A DNA stretch of 64,000 nucleotides, taken from positions 29,723,160 to 29,787,159 of the forward strand of contig OZ038320.1 in NCBI GenBank assembly GCA_964035795.1. The letters are read 5' to 3'. Origin of the DNA: Pterobdella sp. o SKG-2022. Its lineage: Eukaryota > Annelida > Clitellata > Hirudinida > Piscicolidae. The notes under the pieces were generated by a model, which was not told the DNA's origin, did not search any database, and saw only the letters and a list, made by a program, of their open reading frames with translations. The position numbers were made by a program, and so were the translations under genes. Below, piece by piece: positions 50,109-60,913 of this stretch (its first letter is position 1; every line of letters starts with the position of its first letter).

Positions 50109-53100
50109 TCAAAACAGTAAAAATAAATGCACAAAAAACAGCATATAAAAAATTATTGGTAGGTTGACCACAAGGAGTGACGCAAGGTTGATGGGGCAGT
50201 TGAATGCCTTGGAAAACTCCGCAAAGTTCATTAGTGCGCTGTTCACTCTGGGAGGTTAAGTTTATGGTTTAAATTTAGGTTGAGTAGCTAATCATTTGGT
50301 GTTGAGTGGATTGGATTGTATTTATTCGATATCAGATTATATTTTAAATTTATTTAATTATCAAATTGAGTTTGGTTTTAAAGTTTTTATTACACTAAAT
50401 CCGATATAAAATTGATTTGAAAAGAAAATTCCAAATTAAAGTTAGTGGTAATAAATTTTACTTAGTATTTATTTGTACGTTTTTTGTGTAGTTTTTATAT
50501 ATTAGTTTTTCGATTTATTTGCTTAAATTGATTGTATTTACCACATCTACACGTACTGCTTATAATCTCTCATTATTCGTAGATTTTAGTTATAATATTA
50601 TCATTATTTAAATGCATCGACATTGTATTAAAAGGTTTTTAAAAGCTTGCTAAGCAATTTCGTCACAGTTGATAGGAACTCAATGATCGATCGATATTAA
50701 TAAAAATTTATTTTCAATGCAAAATTTTAATAGACTTCGAACAAAATGAATTGTTTTATGTAAATTAACAATTAATAATTTCACATACCCTGTTTAACAT
50801 CATAAAACACATAGAACTATTGTAAATACGAACCAACAATATTTAGTTATGATACAACAGCATTTGATAGGAACAAAACAGTATGAAACTGTGACATAAC
50901 AGTAATAACCGGCGTTGAGAAGGCTGGTGGTAGTCATAGTTTTTGGGCAGCTGCATCCATGAAGACTCTTGCCTTCTTCTGCACCACGTCTGCGTGAAGT
51001 TGAATGTTATAATTATTTATTTATAATAATAAATTGGAATTGTAATGAATAAAAAAAATAAAAGTCAATTTGCGTCTGAGGCGCCCTCTAAGGGATGAAT
51101 ATAATCGAAATAGCAACACCAACATGACTAATTATATGATTAATTTATATTTATTTTATCAATATTAGGCTTCAATCTGCAATATGTATATAATGTGCTT
51201 TTCAATTGCAAAGCTTTGATTTTCAGCAAAGAAATATTCCATACTAAAATGTTTTCTTTTCGCCATTGCTTAAACAGCTTCCCATAACCTCCTCATTTTT
51301 GTCGATAGATTCTTTGTGTAACTTAGCAGCAGACCTACTTGTTAGCCTAGCTAATGCTCTATGCTTGGACTAAACTTATCTAAAAATTACAGCTTTTTAT
51401 TCTCAATTAATGTATCAAACAATTTTTCAATTTTTATTGTTTTTAAATTATAATAAATAAAACGATGTATTTAAAAACCTGTTACTATATACTAATCAAG
51501 TTAAACACCTAAAACTTCAAGTATAATACATGTTTCATTCAGTAAAACTAAGCAACCTACCTGAGCGTAATTGATAAAAAACATTTGTTCTGTTGTGAAC
51601 TTTTGGAAGGGCAAGAGAAAGTCAAAATTGTTGTTTTTATTGTACCAATTTTTATAAGAGTTGTAGGCATTTCTCAATGCTGTGTTGTCAACCAACAACT
51701 CAGTCAACAGGCTTGTGTCACTGAGACTCTATGATTTGACGGTGGGAGGGAAAGGTTTCAATAGCTTGATTAGTGTATTGTATTGGTGTTTCATGAACTA
51801 TTATTCTATAACAATAGTGTATCCTAATAATTATTTTGATGGCATCATAGTTATAAAAGTTTAATTCAATTTTAATCGTTCAAAAGTGAACAAAAACAAT
51901 GAATAAAACTATTTGACCAACGTCTCTATCTATAAAAACTTTTTACAAACATTCCTTGCACACATAATACTGCAGAATACTGCACTAGTTCCAACACACA
52001 TGTTCACAAGGCTCTGCATAACATTAGTCATTGTTTAGTACAAACTCGAATCACCTCATATTCAAAAAACTGCTCTTTCGCCCTTTTACTCTGCCAGCAA
52101 GAACTCGCGTCGTCTAGAGAATAAGGATATTCATGTTATTTTTTGTTAGTTTATTAATACGTTTATATATAATATATGTTGGATTTTCTATAGTTTCTTT
52201 GAGCTATGAATTTTTTAAACACGTTTATTTATGAAAAATCAGCTAAAATGTTTGATATTTTATCATAATTCATTATGTTGAATAAGGCATTTTTCTAATC
52301 CATAACCATACGTTTTTCTTATTCGAGTTTTTTAGCTGATTTTTTTGTGTGAAAGATTTTTTATTTTCTCATAGTTTGAATAAACTATATGAAAAAAAAT
52401 ATTAGAAACAAACGATATCTCTAATTCAGAATCATAACTTTCATTAAGTCCAACCTTATCATAAATTGTTTATATATATACACATATAACTAAACGCATC
52501 TACAAAATAAATTATATGGAATTTCAAAACCCGAAACCCCTTAATGAATTGTCATGGCAAACTGACCAGAGAAATGAACCAGGTGGGCAATTTGATGGGC
52601 CATGATTGAGCCCAATGAACTGTATATTATGTACCTGTATAAAAGATTTTTGAGGCATTATTACTACATCAATTATTACTACTCAACTTTTTTACTTCAA
52701 CAAAAATAAATGTTATGATTTGTATGGTTGCAAATTTGATTTATTTCATCGTTCCAAGAGAATTGGATGAAATTATTTATGAAAAAACTAATAAACAATT
52801 TAAAAACTATAAACATATACACAAATAATGTATTATTTAGGAGGCCTTTTTAAGGAGATTTAATCAGCAAGAAAGCTAGTTAAAATATAAAAAGTGGAAC
52901 AAAAAGCGTCTTTCACACCTTGATTCTAGGCATATTATAAAAATTTAATAAAAAAATTAACAATTGAAATAGGATTATTTATTCCGAAAATTATTTAAAA
53001 TGGTGATATGAAAACATCTGTACAGCATTGAAATAAAATCTGTATATATTTGTAGAAATAAGTTAGTATACTTGATAATGTGAGTTCAAAACGCTTTGTA

Positions 53101-56100
53101 TTGTTCAGTTGATAAAAGTGTTTGATTTAAATTGCTTTCTTTTCAGGCTAATTTAGTTATTCATAAATAAAATTCTTCCAAAATTGTCTTACCGTGATTG
53201 GACTGAGTATGAATTAATTTTCGAATTTTTTAGTTCAGATAATACAGGTATTTTATAAAACACTGACAATATATAAAAAGCTAAAAGTTGATATATTGTT
53301 TTTTTCTATGTTTTCATTGAAAGTTATTTAAAATTGAAAACCTTTAATTATGTTTATATACATAATTTAATTTAAAAAACATGTTTATTTTATTTATATA
53401 AAGACATAAAAATTTATATTAATATTATATAAATATTTACTACTAGTAATATAAACTAATTCATTTTTAAACTAAAATAACAAAATTTTTGGTTTTTTCA
53501 ATGTTTTCAACAACAGCTTATACATTATGTAACAATGATCATTGATAGAGCTCACAATTATGAAAAGCCAGAGTAAAACAATGAATGAATTGTTCGGTTT
53601 TAAAGGATTTTTAATTGAAAAATACAATAAGTTTTACTCATATCACAAATTTTTTGTTTATTTGAGAAGAATTCTCCCCGGTTTGTGAAAGTTAAATAAC
53701 TTCAAAAATTAATCATTTTGAATTTAAGATTTCATAAAAGTATTCATCATTTTTAAGTTTTCAAATTAAAATAATTCCAAGGATAAGCATTCTTTTGCTA
53801 AAACGCAATTTTAAAAAGTTAAGATTGCGCCACCTGATATAAGCAGCACTATGTATGGAAATAACTTTAAAACTCACAAAATTATATTTGTAACTCAAAC
53901 AGATGATTTTGCCTTAAAATACATTATAAAATATCACTATAAAAGCTTTGTACCATTATTCAATCATCCCCATCGTCGTCGTCATCATCTTCTTTCTCGT
54001 CATTTTATTTATATCTGGCATTTTTATTTCAAAAGCCTGACTAATTTTAACTTTTAAAATCTTTTGAAGCGTATTATATTCACTCATTATTTTTTCAAAA
54101 AACGTGATTTTAAAAAATCGAAAACGTAAACCAAACGGAAACTACAACTCTATCAAAACATAAAATAAAACGTGTTTACATAATGGATTTTTATAACTAC
54201 CTACCTAATCAAAAGAATCACATAAAATATATTTACCTCTTAAATAAGATATTAAATGTACATAAGGATTTAATAAAAACGTTCAAAGATTATGAGTGAA
54301 ATGAATGAATCTTGAGATACAAATTCTCTACATGAACTCCACTTACTTCGGGTAGATGGATTGAAAAAGAGGGCTTTGTAGTAAAGCCAATGGGATTTGT
54401 ACTTTGGGTAATTTCTCGTGTAGTGAAACGGCAGAATCTAACGAAGTTATCCTAGATGAAATGTTTAGAATGAGGATGATGAAAATGGAATATTAATTAA
54501 ATAAACGAATAATTATGACCTAAAAAGCTTTCAATTATGGAAATAGAAGCAAATTACAAATAATAATTGAAATAAATTAACTATAATAATAATGATGATA
54601 ATGGGAAGAATACGAATTTATACTAGCAAAATAATTGAATAAAAATAATGAAATAACGGTAATAAAAATAAAATTTCAAAAAAATAAAAATTTTTTTTGT
54701 GTTAAAGATTACCTGAACAAAACTGGTGAATTTTATAAAAACCTATTTGATATTACTGACGTAATTCCTACGTCATTAGAATAAATGCAGATTGATTAAT
54801 TTAGAATGTTAATTATTCATAGTTAACATCTGGTATGACGTTGATATGATGGTAGCAAAAAAGAAACTGGTTTCATTGAAAGAAAGACAAGAACAAAGCT
54901 ATCTGTGCCCTACAAAATATCTGTAACAGCAAAAAGNNNNNNNNNNNNNNNNNNNNNNNNNNNNNNNNNNNNNNNNNNNNNNNNNNNNNNNNNNNNNNNN
55001 NNNNNNNNNNNNNNNNNNNNNNNNNNNNNNNNNNNNNNNNNNNNNNNNNNNNNNNNNNNNNNNNNNNNNNNNNNNNNNNNNNNNNNNNNNNNNNNNNNNN
55101 NNNNNNNNNNNNNNNNNNNNNNNNNNNNNNNNNNNNTGTGTGTCTTTAACACAGATAAATACTAATAAAAATCGTAAAAATCTATATGATAACGCTTGCG
55201 TTTCAACTATGTTAAGCGCTAAATTATTCCAAAGTTTGATGTTTCTATGTGATAAGGACTGACTGGTTGACAAGGATGTTTTGGTCTAAGGCTGAGAAGT
55301 ATATAGGACTGAGTTTGGGCCTCAAGAGCAGGTAGTTTTCAATGGCCGATGTCTTCAGCACAACCTTGTTATGATGTCGGGGATCATAATGAAAACAATA
55401 AAGAAAATTGATGAAATGATAATAAAAATCAAAACAATAATTTAAAGAATGATGATGATATTAATTATTAAAAAAATAACAAGAAAAATAACAACAACAA
55501 TAATAAAAATAATACTGATCTACACTTACATTTTGATGGTGGGTGTTTGCTTCGTTAAACCTCACATCGGATTTTTTTTTAACTACCTCCATTTTTAAAC
55601 TTTTCATCAACTTTAACAATTTTTCTTTATTTTTTACATTTTCACTTTTCTCTATCAATGAAATCATTGTTTCTATAACGTTTTCAAACACTTCAGTGAT
55701 CTGTAAGTTCAGTATATTGTGGAAGCATAAAAGTATAAATTAGATTGGATTAATTTTTTTCCTCGAAATAGCATATCCAAAAACGAAAATAATAAACTTG
55801 GAAAAACAATTTAAATAGTTATAAAAATAGAAATTGCTGAGAAATTTGCTTAAAAGCTCGTTTTTGTTTTGAATTTTCATCCATTCATTAGATCTGAAAG
55901 GCTTGGTTAGATTTACACACTACCCAAAAAAGCGTAGAACATTAGTAAAAGATGTGAGCATGATGTTAAAACTAACTTCTTGTATATCTTGCTTGCTTAT
56001 GTCTTTTTTGTAAGCGTATAAGTTACCAATGGATGAAGGAAAAACCTCTTTGGTTGCTTCTAAGCAGTTATTTATGGCTTTATCGGCGTCTGTGGTTACA

Positions 56101-58632
56101 GCACTGAAGTATTGAGAAAACTCCAATGGAAGGAAGGCTGAGATTTTCATGATAAACAACCACATTGCAAAGTCGATCTTGCTTCTGTGGTGTTTTGATT
56201 TAAATAAAATGTATGTAACGGAATTGATACTTCAACTATAGAAATCAAAGAACTTTTCTGAAGTTTGGGCTAGCACGTCGCCAAGATTACGGAAGTAGTA
56301 AACGTTTTTGAGCAAAACTTTTTCTGACAAGCTAAAGTTTCTACCAAAGATCTCGGAGAACAAATATATGAAATTAAACTGAAACAAAATTATATGAGAA
56401 TTGAAAAGTTGATTGGTGATAATTAAGTATGTAGGAAGAATGTTCCAACCTGGTCCTTGAGCATAGCCTGCAAGTTATCCATCGAAACAACTTGCTCGTT
56501 GTTTTTTATTGGGGAATCATTTGAAAAATTATAAGTAATCTGGAAAAATTTTATGGCGAAATTGATAATCAAACAACCTTATTTGAATGGACATTAAATT
56601 TTGTGAATAATATTCTATATTTCCAAAGAGTTTGTACAGTTTTAAAAAAATGTAGTTGAAAAAACTGTTTCAAAAGAATTAATTTACTTTGTATTTATTG
56701 CTAGTTTAATTTTGGGATTTTTGAAAATGAAACTTCAAAAAAATGTTCCATGAAACCAGATGATTTATAATATGAGCTTCAGTAAAAATTTGTATTTAAC
56801 ACCTCAAAAAGCTTTTTTTCCAAAGCCCATAGTTTTTCGGCCCAATCTTTTTCTTTCACTCCTTTTTCTAGCAAAAGGGCTGCGTTAGTAACTTTTTGAA
56901 TGTAAGAAGCTTTATTAGTTTTGAACATTTTTTTAACTTCTTGTTTTGTACCCTTTTGAGTTGTGTCACCCAGATCCAACTTTTGAAAAATCGTTTTTTT
57001 TAGTAAAGTTATCAATGCATGGAAATCGTTTAAAAAAATAAGTGATTTTTCATAGTAAAAATATTCACTGAAATAAGGTTTTTGTTATACTCTTTTGAAT
57101 ACACCAGGCTGACTTTGACAAATGGATTTACCCCGTATAAAATTAACTTTCCCACATCCTGAAAAAAAATATAAATCAAATTGTGATATGGTTGTGCTAT
57201 GGAACTTACTGTTTCTAGAGACAAACTTTTTGGAGGAGGTTCGTATGTTGTGGGCCATTCTATCATACTGTTGAAAAACTATATAAAAGTTTTCCTTTAT
57301 TTAAAACATAGTAATCTACTGAATTGATGAAATTTTACAAATCTTTTTTCTAACAACCTAAAAACTAAATATTAAACGAACTTCTCGGAAATCTTTGATA
57401 AGATCTGTTTTTGTTGTCGACACAAATTCCAAGTTTTTTTTACAAATACCGTAAAAGTTTGCTGCTTTGTTTATTGCTGACATATTTAATTTTCTTATGT
57501 CATTTGTGTCTTCTAGCATCTGAAATAATTAAATACTCTTCAAATTTTGTTGATTAACTTGGTCGTTGCACAATAAATTTTCAAGTAACTCATTAAATAT
57601 AAGAAGTTAAACCAAAATCAAATAAAAAGAGATATTTAAAACAGACCCTTTTGAGCTGCACAGAGGCCCACTTGGCTAATCTAGTGGTAGGGGTCCAATC
57701 TTCAGAGATGAAGCTTGATGGGTCGGACGGAGACTCAGGAAGCTCGAGATTGTAGTTGTCACAAGAATACTCATAAAAGTTTTCACACGGGTTTTTCATG
57801 AAATTCAAGCTGTTAAGTATGCTTTTAGATTTAACTTTGCACAATTGGTCTTCACACACGTACGATGTGTTCTCTTGTGTAGAATTCAACGTTTCAAAGT
57901 CAATTATAGTTAATACATTGTTCTCTGAATCCCCCTGTATAGCCATTTTTTTAAAGTTTATTTTAGATTTTGAAACTAGTGTATAAATTAATGTAAAAAA
58001 AACAATAATATTTTTAAAAACTAAAAAAAATGAAAAAGTAAACTTTAAAATAAATATAATTTAGTATAAGAATATGAAAACTTTATAAAATGAAAAACCC
58101 ACTTGTTCCGTGAAAGATATATAAACGCCCAAAGCAAGTAGTATAAAAATGATGATCGACAAAATGATGAAAAGAATTATCTTGATATGTCGACGAAGAT
58201 AAAACTTGAGCATTTGAATGCAGTTCGTGCACGGTTGATTGCTTTGTAAGACTACAAACAGAGTGAATTTTCTTCAACTTATCATTTCTTCAAATAATTC
58301 ATTACCTATGAACTTATAATTTTAAATATACAGATTAAATTTATTTTAAAATCTCAATTCAAAATTATTGTCTTTTCTCCATTATCTGTTTAACACTACA
58401 TACCTTGAATACTAAAATTTGAGCTGAAACTTAGGTTCTCCCACAAACGATTTTCATAAGTTGTTCTTTCATTTCTTGTTCTTTTAACTGACCTCTGGCT
58501 TAAAGATTCTGGTCCAAATTCACTTTCCACTTCTTCCAGGTTGCCATAACTTTCCACAGTTTCCGAAGAACCTTTGACCATTTCGTAAGTTACTTTGAAA
58601 ACTCGGCCTGTTGCACTTTTTGACTTAATCAT
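50109..58632 (-). CDS. Neprilysin-like M13 family protein, probable pseudopeptidase
   Basis: Type II membrane ectoenzyme fold; active relatives cut small peptides outside the cell. Minus-strand exons: 58632-58404, 58251-58103, 57934-57647, 57519-57382, 57267-57210, 57158-56803, 56538-56450, 56378-56254, 56184-55977, 55700-55530, 54451-54321, 52634-52567, 52113-52055, 51728-51561, 50989-50910, 50247-50109. A cytoplasmic tail of about 77 residues is followed by one membrane span (KIILFIILSIIIFILLALGV), then NPCENFYEYSC. The usual NAYY is RFCR and the zinc motif HExxH is HQIAH, so the catalytic glutamate is lost. The third-ligand site is kept (ELLVD for ENIAD), as are FFINYAQ, TWC and DYHQP. One base is out of frame near 57055. 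About 80-90 residues before 54451 are missing, perhaps in the assembly gap. The 4/5 exon junction is uncertain. Confidence 0.85.
54937..55136. other. Assembly gap (200 N)
   Basis: Exactly 200 N, probably a fixed-size scaffold gap. It lies in the M13 gene between the exons at 55530 and 54451, where one or two exons are expected. Confidence 0.99.
55139..55400 (-). mobile_element. Possible retrotransposon 3' remnant
   Basis: The minus strand contains SQSLSHRNIKLWNNLALN, which resembles the R-x3-LWN-x-LP motif near the end of many LINE reverse-transcriptase proteins. Upstream frames are broken by stops. It abuts the assembly gap, which would fit a repeat that broke the assembly. Weak evidence. 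Confidence 0.35.
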
Positions 58633-59532
58633 CAAGAAACTTAAATATTTGTATATAACATTAATTTTGAATTATTTTCTGTTTTGAAAAAGTTTCTTCT
58701 CGAGTAGCAATTTTTTTCCACTGTTGAATTAGTTATTGAAGTCTATTGTGTTTTCAAAGAGATTCTTCTTCATTTGAAACTTATTTTTCAATATTTTTCA
58801 AAAGAACAACCAGTATTTATTTTGAAATTTTCTAATAGATTTTCATTAATATTTCCAATAATGATCAAAATCAAAAGTTTGTGTGCAGAGCAAACGTTAA
58901 TCAAATTTGGATACTCCATATTTTGTTTTGTATATTATTTTTAGATTTTTAATCATTTGATGCATACATAATTGAAACTTCAAATCACAAAAAAATTTCG
59001 AAAAACAAAATTCTTTCAAATCTTACTTAAAAATACTTCAAAAGAATTTTTTATAAATAATTCCTCCTTAACTGAAAAAGAAAATTTCTAGAAAATAAGA
59101 AGTTGACAAATCTAGACGATATAATTAAATTCTAATTACGAAACCATTCTATACAAGATATTGTTTTATACTCTATGTATATACTAATTAGCTAACACAA
59201 AAGGCACACAGGTATAGCCCCATAGTATTCGAGAGAAAATTTAAAGCTCTTTACTATTTATTTATTGTCCTCTCAATGTTTAATATTCTGTGCATTAATA
59301 TTAGATAAATTAATATAAAAATCATTATTCACTGTGAAATAACTTCAAACTTTAAAGGAGTATTTTGAAATAAAAAACAAGTTTATTCAATAAAAGCACC
59401 GGATTTACCAAAAATACTAAATTCTTATTCTAAAACATACGAATTTGCTACAAAATTATTATTCATCATGTATATAAACAAAAATTTGATTCAAAACTTT
59501 AACGAGCTTTTTGTAAGACTAATAAATATTAT
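58633..59532. other. 5' flank of the M13 gene; AT-rich
   Basis: No gene or clear promoter motif. A partial foldback half-site (ACGAGCTTTTTGTAAG) ends just before the tRNA-like gene. Confidence 0.35.
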
Positions 59533-59605
59533 GGCCCGTATAGCTCAGAGGCAGAGCATTAGACTAATTATCTAAAATTACCGGGTTCAATCCCGCGTGG
59601 GCTGA
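59533..59605 (+). tRNA. tRNA-like gene, anticodon AAT (Ile) as folded
   Basis: Folds as a cloverleaf: acceptor GGCCCGT with GTGGGCT (three wobble pairs), D stem GCTC/GAGC, anticodon stem TTAGA/TCTAA with loop CTAATTA, and T loop TTCAATC. A box (TAGCTCAGAGG) and B box (GGGTTCAATCC) are good. The T stem has two mismatches on the 3' side, so this may be a decaying copy. The anticodon read from the loop is AAT (isoleucine), but the arm resembles tRNA-Lys (ATTAGACTTTTAATCTAA type) with a changed loop. No intron. Confidence 0.65.
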
Positions 59606-60826
59606 CAATTAGCAACTACTCCCCAGTGTGTTTTCGCTACATTAAATTTTTAGCAAGCGCTTTGGTCTATAAGGAAAAGCGCTTTATAATTACCACATTA
59701 CATTATTGGTGCATGTTTGATAAAGTGTTTCAGTGTCACAAAAGGTTTTTTAATTATTGATAAATTTTAAAAATTCTTTTATTTAACAATATTTAATAGA
59801 TTTTTTCTAAAACTTATCTTACTTTATTGTCTAATATATTTAAAAATACCGTTTCAATTCATCATTATTTGATTTAAGGTTTTTTCGGTCTTCTATTTAT
59901 TTGTTCTCTATATATACTAAATTATAAATTGTTCAACTAAAATTTTATTCTCCAGCAACTCATTCAATACTATCAGAGTTCATACCTAAAAATTAAAATC
60001 CAAATAAATTAATAAAACCAATATAAAATAACTAAAATTTATTGTTATAAAAATATATAACTAAAAAAAGCATTTTTAAATCATATCTATCGTCAAGTTT
60101 ATTTCAAGTAAAGGGAGCTATATGCTTGCAGAATGGCAGCTTTTTTGCGCGTTGTGCACTCTTCATACAACTGGACATATAACCAATAGTTTATATTTTA
60201 AAATATTAAAAATGATAGATAATCTTCACTGCAACATACAAAAATCTTTATATTTATATAATGATTATTGATGTATGGGAGAATTTATAATAGGTGGATT
60301 TTTCAATGAAAGTTCCCTTATTTGATACATTCATACGCTCAAGGGACATTTGGTAGAATTATTTTAAGATAAAAATTTTCTAACTACAGCAAATTTATTT
60401 TGAATAAGTACGTTTTATAAGAAGGTTTTTGGAAAATACTTATTCGTATCTCTAGTTAAAAGGTTAGTTTTTATTTTTTGATTTTTAAGCTATAAAATTA
60501 AATAAATTTTGAAAATTTTTGTAACTTTTATTTAAATCTTCAAGGATAATCTCATAATACCAGATAAATTCTATTATTAACTATAAAAAATATCTGTGTG
60601 AATAAGTTTCAACATATGGAAAAGATAATTTCAAAAATATTTAAAAAATAAATTACCGTAATAGAATTTTAAAATGTTTTTATTTAAACTTTTTAAACCC
60701 TAATAAAACGTCGCCACTTTGTTTAGAATTGAAAACTATCACTTACAGAAGAAAATTATTTTTATAAAATTTAGATTATAAATCATAACCATGCATAAAG
60801 ATAACACACGACTCAAGATAAATCAT
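59606..60826. other. Intergenic AT-rich DNA
   Basis: Nothing recognised. A less AT-rich patch at 60110-60180 has no open frame. Confidence 0.35.
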
Positions 60827-60835
60827 TATATAAAA
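60827..60835 (+). promoter_or_regulatory. TATA box of the preproprotein gene
   Basis: TATATAAAA about 80 bases before the start codon at 60914, leaving room for a transcription start near 60857 and a short leader. Spacing and sequence fit a TATA-driven promoter; not otherwise tested. Confidence 0.5.
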
Positions 60836-60913
60836 ACATACTAAGACAGTTAACGATTGTAATTACAAGAACATAATAGCACATAATTGAAGAAATAAAC
60901 TGAAGGACCTTAA

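Noticed and set aside
54899..55273. Frames of 80 to 124 codons crossing the N block
   Set aside because: Most of their length is unknown sequence; only the short LWN-like end on the minus strand is discussed.
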